64,000 bases of DNA, from contig DXAW01000028.1 of NCBI GenBank assembly GCA_019116865.1, positions 1 through 64,000 of the forward strand, written 5' to 3'. Positions 35,036-44,419 of this stretch are shown one piece after another. Within the stretch, counting starts at the first letter, position 1, and each line of letters opens with the position of its first letter. The position numbers and the translations under genes were made by a program. Origin of the DNA: Candidatus Coprenecus stercoravium. GTDB taxonomy: Bacteria > Bacteroidota > Bacteroidia > Bacteroidales > UBA932. The notes beneath the pieces are model-generated. The model was not told where the DNA came from. It ran no database searches and was given only the letters and a program-made list of their open reading frames with translations.

Positions 35036-37828
35036 TTAGAACAGAGTGGGTTCATCGTCGTCATGGTAGTCTGTATTGCCGTCAGACTGGAAAAGGTCAA
35101 TGTTCAGTTCTACGACTTCACCGGCACTGTGCCCGGAAGCGGCATCCGAAAGGTGCATGTCCGGGGAGTCCGCACGGTCAGCGATAGATTGAGGCGCAGG
35201 GCCGTCAGTAAGCGCAGAGGCATCTTCGTCCGGCAGATCCAGAGAGTATACCGGCTCTTCTTCTGTTTCTTTGACCAGCGGCTCTCCGAATACGATAGAG
35301 GCTATCTTCTCTCCGGCTCTCTTGCCTTTGGCCCGGAAACTCTTGACCCCGATGAATTCCCCGGCATCGATGACGGCAGGCTCCTTGGGCTTGGCGCCCG
35401 AAGGGATAAACTCCACAAGCACGGACGGCCACCTGTCCTCCGAGACTGCGACAAGACGCGCTCCCTCGTCCACGGGAATGAAATTCTGCGAGGTATTGTC
35501 ACTAAGTTCGAAGCAGAAACGCTTGATATAGTAGTAGCCCGAGACCTTGTCCCAATATATGGCTGTGAATACTTTTTCCGGATCGAATTTCTCCACCAGC
35601 AGCAGGTCTCCCTGAAATCTCGTGCTCAGATCCAGCCCCGTGGTATAGAACGAACCGTCCTTGCATACAGCCAGGATATGCTCGTCTCCGCGGAACTCTC
35701 CCAACAGGTCTCCACGGCCGTCCTCATTGAGACGGTCTATATCCCTGTCGAACCACATACGCTTGCCGCCTATGGTGGACACTCCGGCCGACTTGAGCAG
35801 TATCTTCTGCACCTGATGCTTGGTCACGATATTTCCCATGGAACCGCGGCCCTTGATGGCCAGTCCCGAGAAATCAAAATCTATGATTAGTTTCTTGATA
35901 TTCTGTCTGTTGCGCAGGTATATCTTCACTGTCTCCGCCTCACCGTTGGAGTTGGCCGTCAGCCAGTATACCTGAGACTCAGGAGTACCCTTGGTCAGGT
36001 CATACCAGCGGTCTCTTATAATGCCTGTGACAGCGAAACGCTTGCCGTACATATAGCCGGCCTTTCCGTCACGGTATATCGCATTGTATATGGTCCTGGT
36101 ATCTCCGCGCTTGAAGACGGCCGCATGGATTATGTTCTTCTCGACAAACTGCTTGTCGGATATCTTGCGCAGTGTATAGCGTCCGTCCTTGAGGAACACT
36201 ATCACCTCGTCGATATCGGAGCAGTCACAGACGTACTCGGCCTCCTCTATCTTCTTGGCAGATGTACCGATAAAGCCCTCCGAGCGGTTGATATAAAGCT
36301 TGGCGTTTGATGCCACTACCTTGGATGCCTCGATATTCTCGAACGATGTGATTTTTGTCCTTCTGGGATGCTTGTCCCCGTATTTGTCTTTCAAGGACTG
36401 GAAATAGTCGATGCAGTATTCCGTAAGATGCTCCAGATGGTATCTGAGCTCCGCCTCTTTCTTCTCTATGGCCTTTATCTTATCAGTAACGGCCTTGATA
36501 TCGAATTTGGATATTTTCTTGACAGGTTTCTCCACCAGACGGACTATATCCTCGTCGGTTATCTCCTTTCTGAGCAGATGCTGATAAGCCTGCATCGCCG
36601 TCTTCACGTCTCCCAGCTGCTTTTCCCAGCTGCGGGCATCGTTCTCCAGCACCTTGTATACCCTGTTCTCGAAAAATATTTTCTCCAGCGAAGTATAATG
36701 CCACTCGGTCTCCACCTCTCCAAGACGGATGGTAAGCTCCCGCCGCATCAGCTCCCGGGTACGCTCGGTGTTGTCCCTGAGAATATCGTCCACACCAAGG
36801 AACTGCGGACGCTTGTCCTTAATCACGCATGTGTTGGGCGATATGCTTACCTCACAGTCCGTGCAGGCATAGAGAGCGTCGATAGTCTTGTCCGGAGACG
36901 TATCGCTGTAAAGCTGTATCACTATCTCGACATGCTCGGCCGTATTGTCGTCGATTTTTCGTATCTTGATCTTTCCCTTGTCGTTGGCCTTGAGTATGGA
37001 ATCTATGATATCCCCGGTTGTGGTGCCGTATGGAATCTCCGTAATGACCAGAGTGTTCTTGTTTACTTTCTGGATATTGGCCCTTACCCTCACCTTTCCT
37101 CCGCGCAGACCTCTGTTGTAGGCGGAAGTATCCGCGAATCCTCCGGTAGGAAAATCCGGCTCCAGGACAAAATCCTCGCCTTTGAGCACGGCAATGGACG
37201 CATCCAGCAGCTCGTTGAAATTGTGCGGTAATATCTTGCAGGCCAGACCTACGGCGATACCCTCCGAGCCCTGAGCCAGCAGGAGCGGAAACTTAACCGG
37301 CAGATTGACAGGCTCCTGATTACGGCCGTCATATGAGTTGACCCACTCGGTGAGCTTGGGGTTGTAAAGCACCTCATTGGCAAACGGAGTAAGACGGGCC
37401 TCTATATACCTGCCCGCAGCCGCCGGGTCACCGGTGAGGATATTACCCCAGTTCCCCTGACAGTCGATGAGCAGGTCCTTCTGACCAAGCTGGACCAGTG
37501 CGTCCTTGATTGAAGCGTCACCGTGAGGATGGTAAGGCATTGTGGCGCCCACAAGGCTGGCCACCTTGTTGAAACGTCCGTCATCCTCGGTCTTCATGGC
37601 ATGCAGAATCCGTCGCTGGACAGGCTTCAGTCCGTCCTCGATGTGAGGCACGGCCCTTTCCAGAATCACATACGAGGCATAGTCGAGAAACCACTCCCTG
37701 TACATGCCGGAGAGCTTATATTTCTTGGTTCCGTCAGAAATCACCTTGTCGAACTTACCGGATCCGGAACTGTCGTCTCCGGCCTCGTCCACCACTACAT
37801 CGTCTATGTCTTCGTCTTCTCTGCTCAT
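35036..37828 (-). CDS. parC: DNA topoisomerase IV subunit A (gyrase A family)
   Basis: Breaks and rejoins DNA to separate daughter chromosomes with ParE. 930 residues. QRRILHAM and the quinolone-site segment near residue 100 (YHPHGDASIKDALV) lead to the active tyrosine Y141 in GRYIEARLT. The tower and coiled-coil parts follow (to about 480), then a diverged beta-pinwheel C-terminal domain without a clear GyrA box, which favours ParC over GyrA. An acidic N-terminal extension and an acidic tail ending DDDEPTLF are seen. parE is not in the window. Confidence 0.9.
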   Translation of the reverse strand: MSREDEDIDDVVVDEAGDDSSGSGKFDKVISDGTKKYKLSGMYREWFLDYASYVILERAVPHIEDGLKPVQRRILHAMKTEDDGRFNKVASLVGATMPYHPHGDASIKDALVQLGQKDLLIDCQGNWGNILTGDPAAAGRYIEARLTPFANEVLYNPKLTEWVNSYDGRNQEPVNLPVKFPLLLAQGSEGIAVGLACKILPHNFNELLDASIAVLKGEDFVLEPDFPTGGFADTSAYNRGLRGGKVRVRANIQKVNKNTLVITEIPYGTTTGDIIDSILKANDKGKIKIRKIDDNTAEHVEIVIQLYSDTSPDKTIDALYACTDCEVSISPNTCVIKDKRPQFLGVDDILRDNTERTRELMRRELTIRLGEVETEWHYTSLEKIFFENRVYKVLENDARSWEKQLGDVKTAMQAYQHLLRKEITDEDIVRLVEKPVKKISKFDIKAVTDKIKAIEKKEAELRYHLEHLTEYCIDYFQSLKDKYGDKHPRRTKITSFENIEASKVVASNAKLYINRSEGFIGTSAKKIEEAEYVCDCSDIDEVIVFLKDGRYTLRKISDKQFVEKNIIHAAVFKRGDTRTIYNAIYRDGKAGYMYGKRFAVTGIIRDRWYDLTKGTPESQVYWLTANSNGEAETVKIYLRNRQNIKKLIIDFDFSGLAIKGRGSMGNIVTKHQVQKILLKSAGVSTIGGKRMWFDRDIDRLNEDGRGDLLGEFRGDEHILAVCKDGSFYTTGLDLSTRFQGDLLLVEKFDPEKVFTAIYWDKVSGYYYIKRFCFELSDNTSQNFIPVDEGARLVAVSEDRWPSVLVEFIPSGAKPKEPAVIDAGEFIGVKSFRAKGKRAGEKIASIVFGEPLVKETEEEPVYSLDLPDEDASALTDGPAPQSIADRADSPDMHLSDAASGHSAGEVVELNIDLFQSDGNTDYHDDDEPTLF

Positions 37829-37888
37829 CTTTTTGTACGTTTACCTGTCGGCAAAATTAAAAAATATTTCGGTAACGCCATCCGGACG

Positions 37889-38773
37889 TCAATACCCGAA
37901 AGCGGCAAGTTTCCGCTTGTCGTCCCTCCAGTGGGGAGCCACTTTCACATAAAGCTGGAGGAATACTTTTTTCTGGAAGAAATCCTCCATGTCCATACGG
38001 GCCTGAGTACCCACACGTTTGAGCGCACTGCCCCTGGAACCGATGATAATCCCCTTCTGCGAATCCCGCATGACGTTGATTACCGCCCTGATGTCGTAGC
38101 GGTCCTCGTTTTCCCTGAACTCCTCTATCACCACCTCCGTACAGTATGGAATCTCCTTGTCATAATTGGTGAGTATCTTTTCCCGGATTATCTCCGAGGC
38201 GAAGAAGCGCAGGTTGCGGTCAGTGAAAAAATCCTTGTCATACCACGGTTCCCCTTCCGGAAGCAGTTCCAATATGCGGTTGAAGACAGCCTCCAGACCG
38301 AATTTTTCCAAAGCCGAAGCAGCGAATATCTCAGCATGGGGCACCTCTTCCCCCCATTTGGCGGCAAGGGCCGAGACAGCGGCCTGGTCACTGAGGTCTA
38401 TCTTGTTTATGACTATAAGTACGGGACATGAGACTTTATTGAGCTTGTCCACATATTCCCTGTTCTTGTCTCCCTTCTCCACCACATCCGTCACATACAA
38501 TATGACATCCGCATCGCCTATGGCGGTGTCCACATATTCCATCATGCTCTGCTGCAGGGAATAGGCCGGCTTGAGGATGCCGGGGGTATCAGAATATACT
38601 ATCTGGTAGTCCTCGCCGTTGACGATACCCATAATCCTGTGCCGCGTGGTCTGGGCTTTCGATGTGATGATTGAAAGCCGCTCGCCTACCAGAGCATTCA
38701 TCAGTGTGGACTTGCCCACATTGGGATTGCCGATGATATTGACAAATCCGGCCCTGTGCGGAGCACTACTCAT
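37889..38773 (-). CDS. era: GTPase Era
   Basis: 16S rRNA-binding GTPase for 30S assembly. 294 residues: G1 GNPNVGKS (15-22), G3 DTPG, G4 NKID, G5 SAL, then a KH domain with GIIIGSRGSALKRVG that grips the 3' end of 16S rRNA. It overlaps the preceding pseudouridine synthase by eight bases (ATGAGTAG), so the two ribosome-maturation genes are coupled. Confidence 0.96.
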   Translation of the reverse strand: MSSAPHRAGFVNIIGNPNVGKSTLMNALVGERLSIITSKAQTTRHRIMGIVNGEDYQIVYSDTPGILKPAYSLQQSMMEYVDTAIGDADVILYVTDVVEKGDKNREYVDKLNKVSCPVLIVINKIDLSDQAAVSALAAKWGEEVPHAEIFAASALEKFGLEAVFNRILELLPEGEPWYDKDFFTDRNLRFFASEIIREKILTNYDKEIPYCTEVVIEEFRENEDRYDIRAVINVMRDSQKGIIIGSRGSALKRVGTQARMDMEDFFQKKVFLQLYVKVAPHWRDDKRKLAAFGY

Positions 38774-39845
38774 AAAAGTTGTTTTTAAGCATTACCACCT
38801 CCTCGTCGCTGAGGAATCTCCACTGGCCTCTGCGCAGATTCTTCTTGGTAAGACCGGCGAAATACACTCTGTCCAGTTTACGCACCTTATATCCGAGAGC
38901 CTCGAACATTCTCCTGACAATACGGTTCTTGCCCGAATGTATCTCTATTCCGACTATGCTTCTGTCATCTCCGTTGTAAGCCACCTCGTCCGCATAGGAG
39001 ACACCGTCTTCGAGGGAGACTCCCTTCACCAGCCGGTCCATATCCTCCTGTTTCACATTCTTGTCCAGAGTGACCTGGTATATTTTCTTCTTCTGATATG
39101 ACGGATGAGTAAGTCTCTCGGCCAGCTCTCCGTCATTGGTAAGCAGCAGCACTCCCGTCGTGGACTTGTCCAAGCGTCCTACCGGAAATATCCTCTCCGG
39201 GCACAGAGTGCGGCTTATCAGCTGCATCACATTCTTCTCCGCATGAGGATCGCTCGTCGTGGTCACATAGTCCTTCGGTTTGTTCATCAATACGTATACT
39301 TTCTTCTCACCACGAAGCCTCTCCCCGTTGAAGCGGATATCATCGCCCGGCTTCACCTTCACTCCCAACTCAGTCACCACCTCTCCGTTGACGGTCACCA
39401 GACCGGCAGAAATATACTCGTCCGCTTCCCTGCGGGAGCATACACCTGAATTGGCGATGAATTTATTGAGGCGGACAAGTCCGTCATCCTCCTTTATAAT
39501 AATAGGTGCGGCGGGTGCTGTCCTCGGAGCGGACGGCCTCCTGCGGTCTGTCTTGAATCCGTTCCGGGATCTTTCCGTGCGCTCATGCCGGGTTCCGTGT
39601 CCCTGGGCCCTTCCGTAGCCCTGGGATCCGCCGTGCTCCTGCGGTCTTCTCCTATTGCCGTAAGCAGGCTTATCTTCCTGTCCTGCCCGGCTCCTGCGCC
39701 TGTCCGGCCTGTCTTCTCCGGCACGTTTCCCTTCAGGTCGGCGGTTATCCTCCCTGCGGGGTCTGCTGTCTTTATTTCTGTGACTTTTCTGTCTGTCCTG
39801 ATCATGCCCGTCCCGGGTAAATGATCTCTTAATCCGTGGTCTCAT
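38766..39845 (-). CDS. rluB: RluB/RsuA-type pseudouridine synthase with basic N-terminal extension
   Basis: 359 residues. The first 115 or so are low-complexity, rich in Arg, Asp, Lys, Gly and Gln, and look disordered. They are followed by an S4 domain (about 128-180, VRLNKFIANSGVCSRREAD) and the catalytic domain with GRLDKSTTG holding the active aspartate, and KNRIVRRMFEALGYKV. Target is probably 23S rRNA U2605 by analogy with RluB. The extension is common in Bacteroidota forms and may bind rRNA. Confidence 0.92.
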   Translation of the reverse strand: MRPRIKRSFTRDGHDQDRQKSHRNKDSRPRREDNRRPEGKRAGEDRPDRRRSRAGQEDKPAYGNRRRPQEHGGSQGYGRAQGHGTRHERTERSRNGFKTDRRRPSAPRTAPAAPIIIKEDDGLVRLNKFIANSGVCSRREADEYISAGLVTVNGEVVTELGVKVKPGDDIRFNGERLRGEKKVYVLMNKPKDYVTTTSDPHAEKNVMQLISRTLCPERIFPVGRLDKSTTGVLLLTNDGELAERLTHPSYQKKKIYQVTLDKNVKQEDMDRLVKGVSLEDGVSYADEVAYNGDDRSIVGIEIHSGKNRIVRRMFEALGYKVRKLDRVYFAGLTKKNLRRGQWRFLSDEEVVMLKNNFYE

Positions 39846-39870
39846 ATTAATTTTTTGTCAGATTTGGCTG

Positions 39871-39878
39871 CAAAGGTA
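39871..39878 (-). promoter_or_regulatory. -7 box for the rluB-era unit
   Basis: Minus-strand TACCTTTG, a TAnnTTTG match about 25 bases before the ATG at 39845. Confidence 0.4.
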
Positions 39879-39933
39879 TGTCAATCGGAGATAATTTCCT
39901 ATTTTTACTCCGCGAATTACAAGTGAGGCAGTT

Positions 39934-41169
39934 ATGAAGAGGAGAACAAGGCTGGCGGAGAACGCCGGCATCGCAGTCAGATCCATCAAATCCAACAAAT
40001 TACGCTCGGCCCTGACGATAACAATCATCGCCGTGGGAATAACATCCCTGGTAGGTGTGCTCACAGCCGTCGACTCCATGGACGCCTCGCTGAGGGACGC
40101 CTACAGCAGACTCGGCGCCGGAAGTATCCGCATCCGGTCCATGCACTCCTTTCCTCCGGACATGCACAGAATAATTAATCAACTGGAAATATCGGAGGCC
40201 CAGGCGGAAATGTTCGCCAGAAATTATGACATTCCGTCCACTGTAACGATATTCTCACTGGTTGCGGACAATACAAGCATAGAATCCGGTTCGAGAAAGA
40301 CCAACCCAGTGGCCAGAATCGTAGCCGTCGATGAGAATTACCTGAGATACAACATCTACGACGTTGCATACGGGAGGAATTTCTCAAAAGAGGATATCCG
40401 CGGCGGGCGGTCCGTGTGTATCATGGGAGCGGAAGCGGCCGGCTCCTTGTTCCCGGACGGGCAGGCTCTTGGCAGGACAATAGCAGCTGAAGGATATGAA
40501 TGCACGGTAACGGGGGTGGCCGACAGGACCGGTTCGACAGCTGACGGAGGCATGGACTGGAGCATACTGGTCCCCTACACACATCCCCTGGCCCGTTCAG
40601 GGAGCCGGACAGCGGACTTCGCCATAGGCATACTTCCTGACTGCGGAATATCTCCGGACAAGGCAGCCGACAGAGCCGAGGCCGTATTCCGTTCTGCAAG
40701 ACGCCTTTCCCCCGCCGACAAGACCGACTTCCGCATCACCAGAAGCGAGACCGCCCTGAAAGAGATGGAGACCTCTATCAGGGACCTCACAGTGACCGCA
40801 GTAGTCATAGGCCTGATAACCATACTAGGCGCAGCCGTCGGTCTGATGAACATAATGCTGGTGTCAGTCAAAGAAAGAACCGGAGAAATAGGTCTGAGAA
40901 AAGCTGTCGGAGCCACCTCCGTAGCCATACGCAACCAGTTTCTTCTGGAAGCCGCCGTCATAGGCGAAAGCGGAGGCATCATCGGAATTGCGGCGGGCAT
41001 CACCGCCGGCAACATCATAGCCGCAGTCATGGAATCCGCATTCGTCATACCGTGGTTGTGGATATCGGCTGCGGTACTGCTCTGCCTTATCGTAAGCATC
41101 CTGTCCGGATATATCCCGGCACGGCGCGCCGCAGCCATGGATCCGGTCACCTGCCTCCACCACGACTGA
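39934..41169 (+). CDS. MacB/FtsX-type ABC transporter permease
   Basis: 411 residues: an N-terminal helix (about 20-45, LRSALTITIIAVGITSLVGVLTA), a MacB_PCD periplasmic domain (about 48-270) and three C-terminal helices with the FtsX signature ERTGEIGLRKAVGAT (about 313-327) and GYIPARRAAAMDPVTCL at the end. Such permeases work with an ATPase subunit, but none is adjacent, so the partner must lie elsewhere. Role (export, lipoprotein sorting, mechanotransmission) is unknown. It converges on aroE with four bases between them. Confidence 0.88.
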   Translation: MKRRTRLAENAGIAVRSIKSNKLRSALTITIIAVGITSLVGVLTAVDSMDASLRDAYSRLGAGSIRIRSMHSFPPDMHRIINQLEISEAQAEMFARNYDIPSTVTIFSLVADNTSIESGSRKTNPVARIVAVDENYLRYNIYDVAYGRNFSKEDIRGGRSVCIMGAEAAGSLFPDGQALGRTIAAEGYECTVTGVADRTGSTADGGMDWSILVPYTHPLARSGSRTADFAIGILPDCGISPDKAADRAEAVFRSARRLSPADKTDFRITRSETALKEMETSIRDLTVTAVVIGLITILGAAVGLMNIMLVSVKERTGEIGLRKAVGATSVAIRNQFLLEAAVIGESGGIIGIAAGITAGNIIAAVMESAFVIPWLWISAAVLLCLIVSILSGYIPARRAAAMDPVTCLHHD

Positions 41170-41173
41170 CGGA

Positions 41174-41965
41174 CTATATCTGCGGACCGAGAACGATACG
41201 GTATGTGGCCTGAGCCTGAAGACGAAGCCATACCTGACCGGAGACGTAACGCCGGCACTGAACATGATTCAGGGAAGGAGACTTGTACGAGGCCTCCACA
41301 ATCGCTTTTCCGGAGAATATATCAGAATAAGCGGACAACAGCCGGACAATCTCCTCAACCGGCTCAGGCAAAGTATAGATGACAACATCGGCGTCAGCCA
41401 CTGTTTTCTCAAGACGAGACAGACACTCCGGCTCCACTGTTCCCGCACAGCGGCCGGAGAAGCGCAGATGTGACGCAAAATCCTCAGCACGGCTCAGCGT
41501 GCGGTTACATATAATTGTCCGCATACCGGAATCATAGGCCGCCGCCGAAGCAGCTTTTCCGGCTCCGCCACAGCCTATTACCACGGCATTAAGACCTTCC
41601 GTGCCCTGAAACTCCAGACGCAGAATCTCCCTTACCGCCTCAAAATCCGTATTATATGCCCTGATTCCCTGATTTTCTTTTACAAGCAGATTGGATGCCC
41701 GGCACAGCACCGCAGCTCTGTCATGACTGTCCGCCGCACGATAAGCATCCTCCTTGAACGGAGCCGTTACATTGACGGCCAGATAATCCCGGAGAAACAC
41801 AGCATATGCGTCCTGAAAACGGGAGCAGTCGATCAAGTCATATGAATAGCGGGACAATATGTCCGGCCTGCCGGAGAAATACTCCAGGAAAAGTGCCGGA
41901 CTCTGACTGTGGCTGACAGGACAGCCCATAAGCCCGAGTTTATGCGATGCTTTCTCACTTTGCAT
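41174..41965 (-). CDS. aroE: Shikimate dehydrogenase
   Basis: NADPH-dependent reduction of 3-dehydroshikimate. From the chosen ATG at 41965 the protein has 263 residues, the family norm; the open frame runs 43 codons further but that part is inside the methylase gene. Visible: shikimate-binding VSHSQSP, catalytic lysine in NVTAPFKEDAY, YNTDFEAV, the NADP loop GCGGAGKAA, and a C-terminal LQAQATY segment with the substrate glutamine. It overlaps the SPOUT gene by 11 bases. Confidence 0.9.
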   Translation of the reverse strand: MQSEKASHKLGLMGCPVSHSQSPALFLEYFSGRPDILSRYSYDLIDCSRFQDAYAVFLRDYLAVNVTAPFKEDAYRAADSHDRAAVLCRASNLLVKENQGIRAYNTDFEAVREILRLEFQGTEGLNAVVIGCGGAGKAASAAAYDSGMRTIICNRTLSRAEDFASHLRFSGRCAGTVEPECLSRLEKTVADADVVIYTLPEPVEEIVRLLSAYSDIFSGKAIVEASYKSPSLNHVQCRRYVSGQVWLRLQAQATYRIVLGPQI

Positions 41966-42800
41966 GGTGTGATATCTTACGCTGACGAAGAGCCTCGTAA
42001 CAGAGCACAGCCATGGAGACGGATACGTTGAGCGAGTCGATAGCTCCCAGCATCGGTATACGGACATGTGCGTCAGCGGCCTGTCTCCAGGCATCGGAAA
42101 GGCCGGTGGACTCGGTTCCGAACACCAGGGCCGTACCTCCGGTCATATCCGTATCGTAATAAAGCTCCGAATCCTGAAGCTGAGCCGTAATGATGCGGAC
42201 TTCTCTGGACTTGAGCCAGGCTATGGCTTCGGATGAAGTACACACGGCTATATTCCGGGTGAACACTCCACCCAGGCTGGAGCGGATAAGATTGGGATTG
42301 TACAGGTCCGTATGCGGGTCGCAGATTATTACCGCAGATACTCCGGCACCGTCGGCGGTACGGAGCATTGCTCCCAGATTGCCCGGCTTCTCCACCGACT
42401 CGACGACCGCAATCAGAGGTCCTGTACTGTCACCCGTACCGGAACCGCCATACAGGATGCGGTCCAGAGCCTCCAGCGACCTGTCCCGCACATCTCCGCG
42501 CACCACCGCCAGTATTCCCTCTGTCCCGCCACGATAAGCCATTTTGCCATACACTGCCGCTGAGACCTCAAACACCCTCGCTCCTTCGGAAAGGGGCACC
42601 TGAGGTTGAGGACAGACGGACGGGCAATAGAACAGCGAGCGGAGAGCGAAGCCGCTCTCCATGCAGCGCTCCATCTCCCGGCGGCCCTCAACGACAAACA
42701 GCCCCTTCTCCCTGCGGAGAGAGGAGCTGCTCTGAAGGGCCGTCACCTCCTTGACCTTGGGGTTCTGAAGGGAGGTTATGGTCTCTATGCTGTTATTCAT
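41955..42800 (-). CDS. SPOUT (TrmH/SpoU) RNA 2'-O-methyltransferase
   Basis: About 281 residues from the ATG at 42800, which overlaps the lysS stop (ATGAATAA); an ATG five codons earlier is possible. N-terminal substrate-binding part ([15 protein letters not shown]) and a SPOUT knot with [31 protein letters not shown] and [18 protein letters not shown], the three TrmH motifs. Target rRNA or tRNA site unknown; RlmB-like is most likely. Part of lysS-SPOUT-aroE. Confidence 0.9.
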   Translation of the reverse strand: MNNSIETITSLQNPKVKEVTALQSSSSLRREKGLFVVEGRREMERCMESGFALRSLFYCPSVCPQPQVPLSEGARVFEVSAAVYGKMAYRGGTEGILAVVRGDVRDRSLEALDRILYGGSGTGDSTGPLIAVVESVEKPGNLGAMLRTADGAGVSAVIICDPHTDLYNPNLIRSSLGGVFTRNIAVCTSSEAIAWLKSREVRIITAQLQDSELYYDTDMTGGTALVFGTESTGLSDAWRQAADAHVRIPMLGAIDSLNVSVSMAVLCYEALRQRKISHHAK

Positions 42801-44346
42801 TATTCTCAGCGGCATCCGTTTCCTGGGACACAGCTTTCTTCTCAGGCCTCATCTGCGGGAAGAAAAGCACGTCCTGAATGGAGGGAGAATCTGTCATGAA
42901 CATGGTAAGACGGTCTATGCCCATGCCGAGACCGGATGTCGGAGGCATACCGTACTCCAGGGCACGGACAAAATCCATATCTATGTACATGGCCTCATCG
43001 TCTCCTTTATCCTTGAGTTTGAGCTGCTCCTTGAAACGGTAAAGCTGATCGATGGGGTCATTGAGCTCACTATAGGCATTGGCCAGTTCCTTGCCGTTGA
43101 CAAACAGCTCGAAACGCTCGGTCAGGGACGGATCGCTGCGGTGACGCTTGGTCAGAGGCGATGTCTCCCATGGATAATCGGTGATGAACGTAGGCTGTAT
43201 CAGATGCTTCTCGCAGTACTCCCCGAATATGGAGTCGATGAGCTTGCCCACACCCATAGTCTTGTCCACCTCCACATGCAGGTCGGCGCACACCTTCCGC
43301 AAAGCTTCCTCATCCATACCGCGCACATCCACTCCGGCATATTCCTTGATGGCGTCCAGCATGGGCAGACGGCGGTAGGGCTTCTTGAACTCCACCTCGT
43401 TGCCGCCGATGGTCAGCCTGGTCTTTCCGTTGACAGCCACAGCCACCTTCTCCAGCAAGTTCTCCACGAACTCCATCATCCATATATAGTCCTTGTACGC
43501 CACGTATATCTCCATGCAGGTGAACTCCGGATTGTGGGATTTGTCCATTCCCTCGTTGCGGAAGTCCTTGGCGAACTCATAGACTCCGGCGAATCCTCCC
43601 ACTATCAGTCTCTTAAGGTACAGTTCATTGGCAATACGCAGATACAGAGGAATATCCAGAGCATTGTGATGGGTGATGAAAGGACGGGCATTGGCGCCTC
43701 CGGGAATCGGCTGAAGTATGGGGGTCTCCACCTCAAGATAGCCGAATGAGTTGAAATACTCCCTCATGGTCTGCATGATGCGTGTCCTTTTTACGAATAC
43801 GTCCTTGACCTTGGGATTGACCACCAGGTCCACATAACGCATACGGTAACGCAGCTCGGGATCGGAGAAGGCATCATAGACCTCTCCCTCCTTTTCCTTG
43901 ACTATAGGAAGCACCCTCAATGACTTGGAAAGTACAGTGAGCGACTTGGCATGAATGGAGAGCTGTCCTGTCTGCGTGATGAACGCATATCCCTTCACAC
44001 CGATGAAATCACCGATATCCAACAGTTTCTTGAACACCGTATTGTACATGGTCTTATCCTCGCCGGGACATATCTCGTCACGTTTGACATAGACCTGAAT
44101 CCTGCCCTCGGAATCCTGCAGCTCAATGAAAGAGGCGGCGCCCATGATACGGCGGCTCATCATCCTGCCGGCAATAGACACCTCGGCAAACGGACATTTT
44201 TCGGGGTCGTATTTCTCCTTTATCTCCGTCGTGGTCGTATTCACATCGTAAAGCGCGGCGGGGTAAGGCTCTATTCCGAGCTCCCTCAACTTCACAACCG
44301 CATCACGCCGGTTTTGTTCCTGCTCATTAAGCTCTGTATTTTCCAT
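42793..44346 (-). CDS. lysS: Lysyl-tRNA synthetase, class II
   Basis: 517 residues from the ATG at 44346; ten further codons upstream have no family match. An OB-fold anticodon domain (about 55-145, [13 protein letters not shown]) precedes the catalytic core with motif 2 [20 protein letters not shown] and motif 3 [22 protein letters not shown] box (44381-44374) lies about 27 bases upstream. Divergent from recJ. Confidence 0.96.
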   Translation of the reverse strand: MENTELNEQEQNRRDAVVKLRELGIEPYPAALYDVNTTTTEIKEKYDPEKCPFAEVSIAGRMMSRRIMGAASFIELQDSEGRIQVYVKRDEICPGEDKTMYNTVFKKLLDIGDFIGVKGYAFITQTGQLSIHAKSLTVLSKSLRVLPIVKEKEGEVYDAFSDPELRYRMRYVDLVVNPKVKDVFVKRTRIMQTMREYFNSFGYLEVETPILQPIPGGANARPFITHHNALDIPLYLRIANELYLKRLIVGGFAGVYEFAKDFRNEGMDKSHNPEFTCMEIYVAYKDYIWMMEFVENLLEKVAVAVNGKTRLTIGGNEVEFKKPYRRLPMLDAIKEYAGVDVRGMDEEALRKVCADLHVEVDKTMGVGKLIDSIFGEYCEKHLIQPTFITDYPWETSPLTKRHRSDPSLTERFELFVNGKELANAYSELNDPIDQLYRFKEQLKLKDKGDDEAMYIDMDFVRALEYGMPPTSGLGMGIDRLTMFMTDSPSIQDVLFFPQMRPEKKAVSQETDAAENNE

Positions 44347-44373
44347 ATTTAAAAACTTTAAACTTTGAATTGG

Positions 44374-44381
44374 CAAATTTA
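44374..44381 (-). promoter_or_regulatory. -7 box for lysS
   Basis: Minus-strand TAAATTTG, an exact TAnnTTTG match before the lysS start. Confidence 0.45.
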
Positions 44382-44406
44382 ACTTTTTTTCTAATAATAA
44401 TTGTTA

Positions 44407-44414
44407 TAATTTTG
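44407..44414 (+). promoter_or_regulatory. -7 box directly before recJ
   Basis: TAATTTTG ends five bases before the recJ ATG. The surrounding TATAATTTTGCAG is identical to that before kdsB except at the edges. Confidence 0.45.
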
Positions 44415-44419
44415 CAGTT

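Noticed and set aside
36368-38431. Two long plus-strand frames opposite parC and era
   Set aside because: Both are antisense to conserved housekeeping genes and have no recognisable domain.
41966-42094. Longer aroE start at 42094
   Set aside because: The extra 43 codons lie inside the SPOUT gene and do not match shikimate dehydrogenases; the ATG at 41965 gives normal length.
42778-43749. 323-codon plus-strand frame opposite lysS
   Set aside because: Antisense to lysS, His/Leu-rich, no start context.
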